From CAZYWA01 sp964650975 [NCBI: uncultured bacterium] (lineage in GTDB: Bacteria; JADJOY01): 26,924 nt of DNA. Position 1 is the first letter of the stretch. Every line of letters starts with the position of its first letter. The stretch covers positions 1 through 26,924 of the forward strand of contig CAZYWA010000029.1 in NCBI GenBank assembly GCA_964650975.1. The letters are read 5' to 3'. Made by a program: the position numbers and the translations under genes. The notes beneath the pieces were generated by a model. That model was not told the origin of the DNA. It did no database searches and saw nothing but the letters and a program-made list of their open reading frames with translations. Positions 1-8,653 of this stretch are shown one piece after another.

Positions 1-862
1 GCTCAATCCGAAGCTGGTCTATGCGACCACCACCGGCTACGGCCCGTTCGGCACCAACACCAAGCCGTCGTTCGACATGACCGTGCAGGCGCTCACCGGC
101 TTGATGACGCGGCTCGGCGAGCCCGGGCAGCCGCCCATCTATCTCGGCATGGGCTCGGGGGATGCCTACGGCGGGCTCATGGCGTCGTTCGCGATCGCGA
201 TGGCGCTCTACCAGCGGCGTCGCACCGGCAAGGGCCAGCTCCTCGACGCGTCGCTCTACGGCTCGCAGCTCTTCCTCGCGGCGCCCACGCTGCAGCGCTA
301 CCTCGCCAAACCCAGCGATCGTCACTCGCGTCAGGTGGCGCGGCGCGACGCGGTCAACCCCACGTGGAACCGCTTCCCGGCGCAGGACCGCTGGATGTTC
401 GTGTGCGTCCGGAACGAGGACGCGCGCTTCGCGGCGCTCGCCGAGGCGATCGGCCGCCCCGCACTCGCGAGCGATTCGCTCTTCGCCACCGTCGCCGCGC
501 GGCGCGCCAACGCTCCGGCGCTGGTGGATGCACTCGACGAGACGTTCCGCCAGCGCACCGCGTCCGCTTGGATGGAGAAGCTGCGCGCCGCGAAGATCGT
601 CGCCACGCCCATTCAAACCCTCGCCGACCTCGCCGACGATCCGCAGGCCTGGCAGAACGACTACTTCGTCACCGCGTTCTGCGAGGAAGTGAAGCGCGAA
701 GTGAAGGTGCGCGGCTTGCCGGTCGGCCTCGGCAAGACACCCGGCACCGTGAATTCGCTCGGCCCCGAGCTCGGCCAGGACACCGAGATGATCCTCTTCG
801 AGACCTTGGGCTACGACTGGGACACGATCGGCAAACTCAAGGAAGAGGGCGTGATCCCGTGA
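1..862 (+). CDS. CaiB/BaiF family CoA transferase (5' truncated)
   Basis: The reading frame is open from base 2 and begins inside the protein with residues typical of the family (NPKLVYATTTGYGPFG), so the true start lies upstream of the window. About 286 residues of a usual ~400 are present. The motif SFDMTVQALTGLM contains the Asp (codon 74-76) that aligns with the catalytic Asp carrying the acyl/CoA intermediate in formyl-CoA transferase and CaiB. The signature RRRTGKGQLLDASLYGS, just after the catalytic region, is also typical. The expected reaction is transfer of CoA between acyl-CoA and a free acid in the cytoplasm; the substrate is not predictable. The stop overlaps the GTG start of the next CoA transferase by 4 bases (GTGA), so the two are probably translationally coupled and may form a two-subunit enzyme. 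An ATG at 77 is internal and is not the start. Confidence 0.93.
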   Translation, partial: LNPKLVYATTTGYGPFGTNTKPSFDMTVQALTGLMTRLGEPGQPPIYLGMGSGDAYGGLMASFAIAMALYQRRRTGKGQLLDASLYGSQLFLAAPTLQRYLAKPSDRHSRQVARRDAVNPTWNRFPAQDRWMFVCVRNEDARFAALAEAIGRPALASDSLFATVAARRANAPALVDALDETFRQRTASAWMEKLRAAKIVATPIQTLADLADDPQAWQNDYFVTAFCEEVKREVKVRGLPVGLGKTPGTVNSLGPELGQDTEMILFETLGYDWDTIGKLKEEGVIP

Positions 863-2099
863 GTGCCGGGCCCCTCGACGGCATTCGTGTGATCGACGCG
901 GGCACCATGCTCGCCGCGCCCTACGGTGCCACGCTGCTCGGCGATCTGGGCGCCGACGTGATCAAGGTGGAATCCCCGAACGGCGACGAGAGCCGCCATC
1001 TCGGTCCCGAGAAGAACGGCGAGCGCGCGCCCTTTCTCTCGATGAACCGCAACAAGCGCGGCATGGTGCTCGATCTCACCAAGGACGAAGGCCGCGGCGT
1101 GTTCGCGCGGCTCGCCGCCACCGCCGACATCGTGATCACGAACATCCGCGAGCCGGCGCTCACGAAGGTCGGTCTTTCCTACGAGCAAGTCCGGCAGCAC
1201 CGCGCCGACGTGATCTGGGTGGGCGTCTCGGCGTTCGGGCCCGACGGTCCCTACGCTCGCCGGCCGGGCATCGATTTCCTCGCGCAAGGCTATGCCGGCC
1301 TCTCGCGCAGACCGGCGAGCCCTGGAACTCGCCGGTGCGCGTGACCGTGCCGGTGGTCGACGTGATGACCTCGCTCCTGGTTTCGTCCGGAGTGCTGGCC
1401 GCGCTCCACGCACGCCAGCGAACCGGCGAGGGGCAGCGGATCGAGATCTCGCTCCTCGACGCGGTTGTCCACGCCCAGTGCAGCTTCCTGGGCAGCTACT
1501 TCCTGGCCGGCGAGGTGGTGCCGCGCACCGGCAACCGCAGCCAGTACTTCGCCCCCTCGGGAATCTTCGCGACCAGCGACGGCCGTCGCATCTGCCTCAC
1601 CTGCCCCACCGACAAGTTCTTCCGCAATCTCTGCGCCGCGCTCGGCGCCCGGTGGCACGAGGACGAGCGGTTCCGCACCAACGACGCGCGCCTCGCGAAC
1701 CAGGACGTGCTCGAGCCGCTCCTGGCGCGACGTTGCGGAGAGCTCGATCAAGCGGAGCTCATCGAGCGGCTGGTGGCCGCCGACGTGCTGGTGGCGCCGG
1801 TGCAGGAGCTGCCCGAGGTCGCGAACGACCCGCAGGTGCGGCACAACGGCATGATCGCCACCGTCGAGCACGCAGCCGTCGGCCCGTTGCAGGTGACCGG
1901 GGTCCCGATCCACCTGCACGGGACACCGGGATCGGTTCGGCTCGCGCCGCCGGTCCTCGGCCAGCACACCCACGAGCTCCTGAGCGAGCTGGGCTACGGG
2001 AACGCCGAGATCGAGGGGCTCGAGTCGCGCGGCGTCGCGCGGAGCGCGGGCGAAGCTAAGAGCACCGGCGCCTCTCCGGTCGCGGTCGCGCGAGCCTGA
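859..2099 (+). pseudogene. CaiB/BaiF family CoA transferase, interrupted by a one-base frameshift
   Basis: Translation starts at GTG 859 in a GTGA overlap with the preceding stop and gives a good CaiB N-terminus (LDGIRVIDAGTMLAAPYG). The frame holds through GIDFLAQGYAGLS, including the likely catalytic Asp of PGID, then runs into a stop at 1344. The family-like continuation (QTGEPWNSPVRVTVPVVDV, then RTGEGQRIEISLLDAVV) lies in another frame that picks up at about 1308. One missing base near 1306-1308 explains the break. Restored, the protein would have about 413 residues, normal for the family apart from a low-complexity tail of ~20 residues (ARSAGEAKSTGASPVAVARA). Codon usage stays normal on both sides, so the lesion is either very recent or a sequencing/assembly error. 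If intact it would pair with the upstream CoA transferase. Confidence 0.85.
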
Positions 2100-2106
2100 G
2101 CGTTCG

Positions 2107-2535
2107 ATGGACCTGCTCCTCATCTCGCGCGATGCGCTCGGCAGCTCGGTGCTGGGAACGCTGCTCACCGCCGTCGATGCCAAGAAGGCCGGGCTCGACG
2201 TCGCGGTGCTCGCCACCCAGGAAGCGCTCGCGGCGTTCGCGCGCGGCACCTTCGAGTGGCCGCGCGAGCTGGCGCCGCAGAGCGTGCGCTTCCCGATGTG
2301 CGATCGCGCCGCCAAGCTCGGCGTGCCGGTGCTGGGAAGCGGCCAGGGGCGCCAGCTCGACGCCCGGGGTGCCGTGCGCCTCGCGTGCGAGGCCGGTGTG
2401 ACCTTGCTCGCCTGCCCGATCTGGAGCGCGCTGCTCGGTCTCGACGGTGCGCTGCCCGAGGGATTCCAGCCCGTCGAACGAGCCGCGCTGCCCGCGCTGC
2501 TCACCGGCGCCAAGCAAGTGATCGGGACGCTCTGA
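2107..2535 (+). CDS. DsrE/DsrF-like small protein
   Basis: A 142-residue protein with an alternating hydrophobic-strand/helix pattern of the DsrE-like fold: N-terminal strand MDLLLISRD, a helix with AVDAKKAGLDVAVLATQEAL, and a C-terminal strand ending in LLACPIWSALLGL. The last resembles the strand in DsrE-like and peroxiredoxin-like proteins where a Cys sits after a hydrophobic strand. Cysteines occur at FPMCDRA, RLACEAG and LLACPIW. Family members bind persulfides or act as small regulatory/carrier proteins, but no specific role can be assigned here. It starts 8 bases after the CoA transferase stop and is co-directional with the catabolic train, so co-transcription is likely. There is no obvious Shine-Dalgarno sequence. 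The assignment rests on fold pattern and is moderate. Confidence 0.7.
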   Translation: MDLLLISRDALGSSVLGTLLTAVDAKKAGLDVAVLATQEALAAFARGTFEWPRELAPQSVRFPMCDRAAKLGVPVLGSGQGRQLDARGAVRLACEAGVTLLACPIWSALLGLDGALPEGFQPVERAALPALLTGAKQVIGTL

Positions 2536-2584
2536 GGGCTTCATGGACCGAGCGATTGCCCTTGCGATCTCCTGGCCAGCCCGT

Positions 2585-2671
2585 TGGAGGCCCACCGGTC
2601 CCTCGGTGGGCAGCGCGCGATCGCCATCCAACCCAGTCGAACGTTCGCGCGCGAGGGACCGCGCGCCCTCC
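2585..2671. repeat. Inverted pair of GGTCCCTC-core palindromic elements
   Basis: The first hairpin has arms GCCCACC (2590-2596) and GGTGGGC (2605-2611) around core GGTCCCTC. The second has arms GCGCGC (2647-2652, 2661-2666) around GAGGGACC, the reverse complement of the first core. A flanking GGAGG at 2586-2590 can pair with CCTCC at 2667-2671. The 32 bases 2585-2616 are, on the minus strand, identical to 8557-8588 and 9949-9980. The locus fills the gap before the crotonase gene and creates a spurious upstream ATG (2584) in that gene's frame. Confidence 0.85.
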
Positions 2672-2685
2672 ACACAGCCCAAGCC

Positions 2686-3594
2686 ATGAGCTTCACTCCC
2701 TGGACCAAGGTCGAAGGCGACGGTCTCGAGTTCGACGAGATCCTCTACGAGAAGTGTTTCCACGAATCGCTCGAGGGCGGCGTGGCGCGGGTGTCGAGCA
2801 ACAAGCCGGCCAAGCTCAACACCATGACGCTCAAGACCGTCGACCAGATGTTCCGCGCTTTCTACGACGCCAACCACGATCCCAAGATCGGCGTGATCGT
2901 GCTCGCGGGCGTCGGCAAGCATTTCGGCGCGGGCGGCGACGTCGAATGGGAGAAGTGGGGCCTGCGCGAGGCGTTCTACAACCGCTACCCACACAATCGC
3001 CTGATTCGCCTGTCGCGAAAGCCGGTCCTGGCGGCGGTCCAGGGCTACTGCCTGGGCGGCCACAACCACATGGCCTACATCTGCGACTTCACCATCGCCG
3101 CCGACAACGCGATCTTCGGCCAGGCCGGCCCCAAGGTGTCGAGCCCCGCCGACGGCTTCTTCGTGCCCTACCTGACCAAGGTGATCGGTGCGAAACGCGC
3201 CCGAGAAATGTGGATGCTGTGCCGTCGTTACACCGCCGACGAAGCGCTGAACATGGGATTGGTGAATCGCGTGGTGCCGCTCGATCGCCTCGAAGCCGAG
3301 GTGCTGAGCTGGTGCGAGGAGATGCTCTCGCTCTCGCCCGGCTGCCTCGAGATCCTGAAGGCGGCGTTCGACCAGGAGATGGACGGGTACGCCGAGATGG
3401 GCACGATCTCGAGCAACTTCTATCCCGACTGGTTCGACATGCCGGAAGGCAAGGAGGGCGGCAACGCCTTCGTGGGCAAGCGTCCGCCGCAGTTCTGGAA
3501 GATCCGCGAGGACGAGGCCGCCGCGCGCCAGACGCTGCTCGACGAGTACCAAGCACGGATCGCAAGCATCAGGAAGCCAGACCCGAAGCCGTGA
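2686..3594 (+). CDS. Enoyl-CoA hydratase/isomerase family protein, BadI/MenB-like
   Basis: A 302-residue crotonase-fold protein. Two oxyanion-hole segments are visible: VGKHFGAGGD (about 77-85) and VQGYCLGGHN (118-127), followed by ICDFTIAADNAIFGQAGPKVSSPADGFFVPYL. The FGQ.GPKV.S segment, then KRAREMWMLCRRYTADEALNMGLVNRVVP and WCEEMLSLSP, is characteristic of the 1,4-dihydroxynaphthoyl-CoA synthase (MenB) and 2-ketocyclohexanecarboxyl-CoA hydrolase (BadI) branch rather than ordinary enoyl-CoA hydratases. No menaquinone genes are nearby, so a ring-opening or C-C hydrolase step in catabolism is the better guess. The frame stays open to ATG 2584, but those 34 extra codons are entirely the palindromic repeat, so I take ATG 2686 (MSFTPWTKVEG). 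The protein is longer than BadI (~260), with extra residues at both ends. Confidence 0.9.
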   Translation: MSFTPWTKVEGDGLEFDEILYEKCFHESLEGGVARVSSNKPAKLNTMTLKTVDQMFRAFYDANHDPKIGVIVLAGVGKHFGAGGDVEWEKWGLREAFYNRYPHNRLIRLSRKPVLAAVQGYCLGGHNHMAYICDFTIAADNAIFGQAGPKVSSPADGFFVPYLTKVIGAKRAREMWMLCRRYTADEALNMGLVNRVVPLDRLEAEVLSWCEEMLSLSPGCLEILKAAFDQEMDGYAEMGTISSNFYPDWFDMPEGKEGGNAFVGKRPPQFWKIREDEAAARQTLLDEYQARIASIRKPDPKP

Positions 3595-3610
3595 CACGAG
3601 GCTCGAACTG

Positions 3611-4489
3611 ATGAAACCCGCGCCTTTCGACTATGCCGCTCCAGCCTCGCTCGCCGAGGCCGTGAAGCTCCTGGCCGCGGCCGACGGAGAGGGCAAGATC
3701 CTCGCCGGCGGGCAGAGCCTGATGCCGCTGCTCAACATGCGGCTCGCGCGCCCCAAGCTGCTGGTGGACGTGGCGCGCATCCCCGGCCTCGACTACGTGC
3801 GCGAGGAAAAGGGTGAGATCGCCATCGGCGCCATGGCGAGGCAGCGCACCCTGGAGCGCGCCGGGTTCGCGCAGCGCATGCAGCCGCTGCTGCACGAGGC
3901 GATCCTCAACATCGCGCACCCGCAGAACCGCAATCAGGGCACGGTGTGCGGCTCGCTGGCGCACGCCGATCCGGCCGCCGAGCTTCCCGCGGTGGCGGTG
4001 GCGCTGGGCGCCACGTTCAAGGTGATGGGCGAACGCGGAGAGCGAGTGATCCCCGCGCACGAATACTTCGTGAGCTACCTGACGACGTCGATGGAGCCGA
4101 ACGAGATCCTCGCCGAGGTGCGGTTTCCGGCGCAGCCGGCGCGCACCGGCTGGGCGTTCGACGAGGTCGCGCGCCGTCACGGCGATTTCGCGATGGCGGG
4201 TGTCAGTCTGACCACGACGCTCGACGGGAGTGGTGCCTGCTCCGCCGCCGCCATCGTGCTGTTCGGCGTCGGCTCGACACCGGTGCGCGCGAGCGCGGCC
4301 GAGGCGGTGCTGATCGGCAACAAGCCAACGGCCGATCTATTCGCCACGGCGGCCGCCAAGGTCGACGAGTCGATCACCGAGCCTCTCGACGACGTCCACG
4401 CCACCGGCGCCTATCGCCGCCACGTCGCGCAGGCGCTCACGCGCCGCGCGCTGCCGCACGCGTTCGCTCGCGCGGAGGGTCGTCCATGA
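3611..4489 (+). CDS. FAD-binding medium subunit of a xanthine-dehydrogenase-family Mo hydroxylase (CoxM-like)
   Basis: A 292-residue subunit that carries FAD and passes electrons from the 2Fe-2S subunit to the acceptor. The two FAD-contact motifs of the family are present: ILAGGQSLMPLLNMR (about 31-45) and GTVCGSLAHADPAAELP (about 112-128), the latter matching TxGGxxAHxDPxxE with Cys in place of one Gly. Length is that of CoxM. The 4Fe-4S loop insertion of 4-hydroxybenzoyl-CoA reductase beta subunits is absent. It begins 16 bases after the crotonase stop with an ACGAGG-type ribosome site upstream of ATG 3611. The order FAD - FeS - Mo is the classical coxMSL order. Confidence 0.95.
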   Translation: MKPAPFDYAAPASLAEAVKLLAAADGEGKILAGGQSLMPLLNMRLARPKLLVDVARIPGLDYVREEKGEIAIGAMARQRTLERAGFAQRMQPLLHEAILNIAHPQNRNQGTVCGSLAHADPAAELPAVAVALGATFKVMGERGERVIPAHEYFVSYLTTSMEPNEILAEVRFPAQPARTGWAFDEVARRHGDFAMAGVSLTTTLDGSGACSAAAIVLFGVGSTPVRASAAEAVLIGNKPTADLFATAAAKVDESITEPLDDVHATGAYRRHVAQALTRRALPHAFARAEGRP

Positions 4490-4529
4490 GAGCGACCGAC
4501 CTTCCCCAGCGCCCATCCCGGAGATCGCG

Positions 4530-5020
<491 letters not shown>

Positions 5021-5024
<4 letters not shown>

Positions 5025-7435
5025 CGGTCATTCCCAAGACCATCGCCGACCTCCCCACCAGCGAGGCGCGCTTCATCGGCAAGACGGTGAACCGCGTCGA
5101 GGACCCGCAGCTCCTGACCGGCAAGGCCGAGTTCATCGACAACCTGAAGCTGCCGGGCATGCTGCACGCCGCGATCCTGCGCAGCCCGCACCCGCACGCG
5201 AAGATCACGCTTCTCGACGTGAGCAAGGCGCTCGAGCTGCCCGGTGTGGTGGCGATCGTCACCGGCGAGGATGCGCTGGCCTGGGCGCAGCCTGGCTACA
5301 CGCTGCCGCTCGGCTGGGGCGTGCGTTGCCTGCCGCAAGACACGGTGCGGTTCGTCGGCGAACCGGTGGCGGCGGTGGCCGCGACCAGCCGCTACGTCGC
5401 GGAGGACGCGCTCGAGCTGATCGAGGTCGAATACGAGACGCTGCCCGTCGTCGCCGATCCGTTCAAGGCGATGGAGCCAGGCTCACCGCTCATCTTCCCC
5501 GACAAGGGCACCAACGTGATGCTGGCGCGCCAGTTCGTGTGGGGCGACGTCGAGGGCGCGATGAAGAGCGCCCACAAGGTCGTCACGCAGAAGTTCCGCT
5601 GGCACCGGCTCGGCGCGAATCCCCTCGAGACGTTCGGCGTGGTCGCGCAGTGGGATCCGATCGACGGCACCCTCACCTGCAACGGCTCGTTCCAGTCGCA
5701 ATCGCACATGGCGCTCGGTCGCGCCATGACCTTCCTGATCCCGTCCAACAAGGTGCGCTTCATCAGCCACCCGCACGGCGGCAGCTTCGGCGGCAAGGGC
5801 GGATTCCGCGGCACCGAGATCGCGTCGATGCTGTCGCGCAAGGCGGGCGGACGTCCGGTCAAGTGGATCGAGGACCGGATGGAGTACCTCTCCTCCGGCG
5901 CCGGACAAGCGTGGGATCGCCACTACGAGGCGTCCCTCGCCCTCGACGCCGACGGGAAGGTCACGGCCTTCGCGGTGAAGCTGGTCGACGATCTGGGAGC
6001 CACCGGCGAAGCCTATGGCGCGGTGTCGTGCGCGAAGCCGCTCGCTTCGTTCACCGGCCCGTACACGATCCCCGTCGCGTCCTACGACCTCACCATCGTC
6101 GCCACCAACAAGCTGCCCACCGGTGCCTATCGCGGCATGGGACCGCCGCCCCACAACTGGGTGCTCGAATCGCTCATGGATCAGGCGGCGCGCGAATTGA
6201 AGCTCGACCCCGCCGAGCTGCGCCGCCGCAACTACATCCCCAAGGACGCGTTCCCGTACCTGATCCCGAGCGGCAACGAGTACGACAGCGGAGATTACGT
6301 CGCCGCGCTCGACACCGCGCTCGAGATGTCGAGGTACCAGGCGCTGCGCGCCGAGCAGGCGAAAGCACGCGCCGAGGGGCGGCTCTTCGGCATCTCGGTG
6401 GTGAGCACCATCGAGCCGGGCGTCTTCGACTGGAATGCGTACGCGATCGTGGGCGCCGAATCGACCGGCGTTCCCGAGGCGGTGACCATCAGTCTCGACA
6501 TCGTGGGCAGCATCACCGCGCGCCTGGGCTTTTCGCTGGAAGGACAGGGGCAATACACGGTGGTCGCTCAGGTGCTCGCCGACTACTTCGGCACCGAGCT
6601 GGGCGCGATCCGCGTCGTGCCGCTCGACTCGCTCTCGGCGCCTCCCCACTTCGGCCCTGGCGGAAGCCGCCTCGGCGTCGCCATCACCGGCGCCGCGCTC
6701 GGCGCCGCGGAGCGGCTCAAGGAAAAGCTGCTCAAGGTGGCCGCGGTACTGCTGCGCTGTACGCCCGACCTGCTCGACTTGAAGGACGGCAAGATCATCA
6801 TGAAGGGAGTGCCGGGCGTCGAGCTGACGCTGGCCCAGGTCGCCGGCGTGATGCTGGCGCGCAGCGATCTACTCCCACCCGACGTCGATCCAAGCCCCGA
6901 GGCCACCTACGCGTGGACCGCGGCGGGCCGGACCCAGGCGGACGATCAAGGTCGCGCCAAGAGCTACCTCACCGCGGCGAATGCGTGCCACGTGGTGGTG
7001 GTCGAGATCGATCCCGACACCGGCAAGGTCGACATCAAGAAGTACTTCATCGCCGACGACTGCGGCACGCGGCTCAACCCCGCGAGCGTCGAGGGTCAGA
7101 CCCAGGGCGGCGTCGCACAGGGCGTGGGTGCCGCGCTGCTCGAGGAGTACGTCTACAACGACGACGCGCAGCTGCTCACGTCCACGTTCATGGACTACCT
7201 GCTGCCGACGATCTACGAGGTGCCGTTCACCGAGAAGAAGGCGCTCTGCACACCCTCGCCCTTCGCTCCACTCGGCGCGAAGGGTTGCGGCGAAGGCCCC
7301 ATTCACACCACACCGGCCGCGGTGCTGTGCGCGATCAACGACGCGCTGTCGGCGATCGGCGCGCAGGTGAACGAGGTTCCCGCGTCGCCGGTGCGGGTGT
7401 GGAGCGCGATTCGCGCGGCAAGAGACCAGGCATGA
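5021..7435 (+). CDS. Molybdopterin-binding large subunit of the Mo hydroxylase (CoxL/XdhB-like)
   Basis: An 804-residue catalytic subunit of the xanthine dehydrogenase/aldehyde oxidase superfamily. The N-terminal domain has GKAEFIDNLKLPGMLHAAILRSPHPHAKI (about 34-62). Cofactor motifs are HGGSFGGKGGF (252-262), TGAYRGMGPPP (367-377) and GQGQYT in the C-terminal half. The catalytic base is Glu758 in GAKGCGEGPIHTTPAA (usual form GEGG). The loop that in true CO dehydrogenase carries the active-site Cys (AYRCSFR) reads AYRGMGPPP, so this is not form I CO dehydrogenase. The expected reaction is hydroxylation of a CoA thioester, aldehyde or heterocycle using water, with an unknown substrate. It starts in an ATGA overlap with the FeS subunit; open frame upstream of 5021 is shadow. 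Confidence 0.95.
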
Positions 7436-7456
7436 GCATCGCGGCGTCATCCCGCC

Positions 7457-7535
7457 GGGAGGGCTGCGGTCCCTCGCAGCCGTGGCGTTTGAATCCCGAT
7501 CGATCCCTGCGGACGCGAGGGACCGCGTCCCTCCC
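7457..7535. repeat. Inverted pair of GGTCCCTC-core palindromic elements
   Basis: The first hairpin has arms GGCTGC (7462-7467) and GCAGCC (7476-7481) around GGTCCCTC. The second has arms GGACGC (7511-7516) and GCGTCC (7525-7530) around GAGGGACC. GGGAG before the first and CTCCC after the second can form an outer stem. The 28 bases 7507-7534 are identical to 25658-25685. The pair fills most of the 119-base gap between the Mo subunit and the amidohydrolase, ending 8 bases before the AGGAGA ribosome site. Confidence 0.85.
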
Positions 7536-7554
7536 ATTCTGACCAGGAGAACCC

Positions 7555-8541
7555 ATGGCCAATCCCGATCATTTCGTCGCGCTCAGCGAGTGCCACTTCA
7601 TGAACGAGGAATCGCTTCACGAGATGGCTTACTACCCGCAGTTCACCCAGTGGTGGCAGAGCGTCGACGGTGTCATGCGCTCGTGGGGCGGCGGACGCGA
7701 GCTGGCGGGCGGCGGCAACATGCCCCCGCCGCGCGCCCATGCGCTCATCGAGTGGATGGACAAGGCCGGCGTCGACGTGTGCTTCGCGCTCCGCGAGTCG
7801 ATGATGGACGTCTCGGGCGGCGTCACCTGCATGTCGACCAACGCTTTCATCATGAAGGAGATCGCGCCCTACCCCGACCGCATGTACCTCGAGTGCAACG
7901 TCGGGCCGATTTTGAAGCGCGGCGTCAAGCACGCGATCTGGGAGCTCGACTACCTGGTCAAGAACGGCAACGCCAAGCTCTGCAAGGTGTATGTCCCCGA
8001 GGACGACGGCGGCCTCAACGACCGGCGCCTCTGGCCCTTCTACGAGAAGGCGATCGAGCTCGACATCGCGCTCACGGTCCACACCGGCATGGCGTACGTG
8101 ATGCCGCAGCCCAACAAGCACACCCACCCCGAGCTACTCGACGAGGTGTGCATCGATTTCCCGCAGCTCAAGATCATCGCCTACCACATGGGCTGGCCGT
8201 ACCACGAGTGCCTGATGGGCCTCGCGGGCAAGCACCAGAATCTCTATCTCAGCCTCTCCGGCATCATCGGCTGGCTGCAGTGCGCGCCCTACCGCGGCTA
8301 CCACATGGTCGGCGAGGCGCTGCAGTGGGTGAAGCCCGAGAAGATCGTGATGGGACTCGACCTCGCGTTCGACGACATGCCGCGCGTCGTCGACTTCATG
8401 CGCACCTTCCAGATCCCCAAGGAGCTCCGCGAGCAGTGGGGCTACAAGGAGATCACCGACGAGATGCGCGCGGGCTTCCTCGGCAAGAACCTGGCGAAGC
8501 TCGCGAAGATCGACACGACCAAGCGGGTGAAGAAGGCGTGA
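7555..8541 (+). CDS. Amidohydrolase-2 family protein (ACMSD-like TIM barrel)
   Basis: A 328-residue cytoplasmic protein of the amidohydrolase-2 family, which includes 2-amino-3-carboxymuconate semialdehyde decarboxylase and other hydrolases and decarboxylases of catabolic pathways. Barrel landmarks are LTVHTGMAY (His176), IIAYHMGWPYHECLMGLAGKHQNLYLSLS (His211), and IVMGLDLAFDD (Asp269, the usual GSD/GTD position). The N-terminal metal motif, normally DxHxH, reads ALSECHFMN: only His14 is present and the second His appears replaced by Met. Metal content or chemistry may therefore differ. The start is set by AGGAGA seven bases before ATG 7555. Its place between the hydroxylase and the thiolase suggests hydrolysis or decarboxylation of a pathway intermediate. 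Confidence 0.88.
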   Translation: MANPDHFVALSECHFMNEESLHEMAYYPQFTQWWQSVDGVMRSWGGGRELAGGGNMPPPRAHALIEWMDKAGVDVCFALRESMMDVSGGVTCMSTNAFIMKEIAPYPDRMYLECNVGPILKRGVKHAIWELDYLVKNGNAKLCKVYVPEDDGGLNDRRLWPFYEKAIELDIALTVHTGMAYVMPQPNKHTHPELLDEVCIDFPQLKIIAYHMGWPYHECLMGLAGKHQNLYLSLSGIIGWLQCAPYRGYHMVGEALQWVKPEKIVMGLDLAFDDMPRVVDFMRTFQIPKELREQWGYKEITDEMRAGFLGKNLAKLAKIDTTKRVKKA

Positions 8542-8548
8542 GCCCGGC

Positions 8549-8629
8549 CCGCTCGAGCGCTGCCCACCGAGGGACCGGTGGGCCTCCACGGGCCGGTTGG
8601 AGCGCGCGCGGTCTCTCGCGCGCGAGCGG
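8549..8629. repeat. Inverted pair of core palindromic elements with an outer stem
   Basis: The first hairpin has arms GCCCACC (8562-8568) and GGTGGGC (8577-8583) around GAGGGACC. The second has arms GCGCGC (8604-8609, 8618-8623) around GGTCTCTC, a one-base variant of the core. CTCCA (8584-8588) and TGGAG (8598-8602) can form a middle stem, and CCGCTCG (8549-8555) and CGAGCGG (8623-8629) an outer stem, giving a three-armed fold. The 32 bases 8557-8588 are identical to 9949-9980. Confidence 0.85.
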
Positions 8630-8653
8630 CCGATCGGGCGAATGAGACCCTGA

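Noticed and set aside
2584-2685. Upstream in-frame start of the BadI/MenB-like crotonase
   Set aside because: The extra codons are the palindromic repeat itself; homologous sequence begins at MSFTPWTK.
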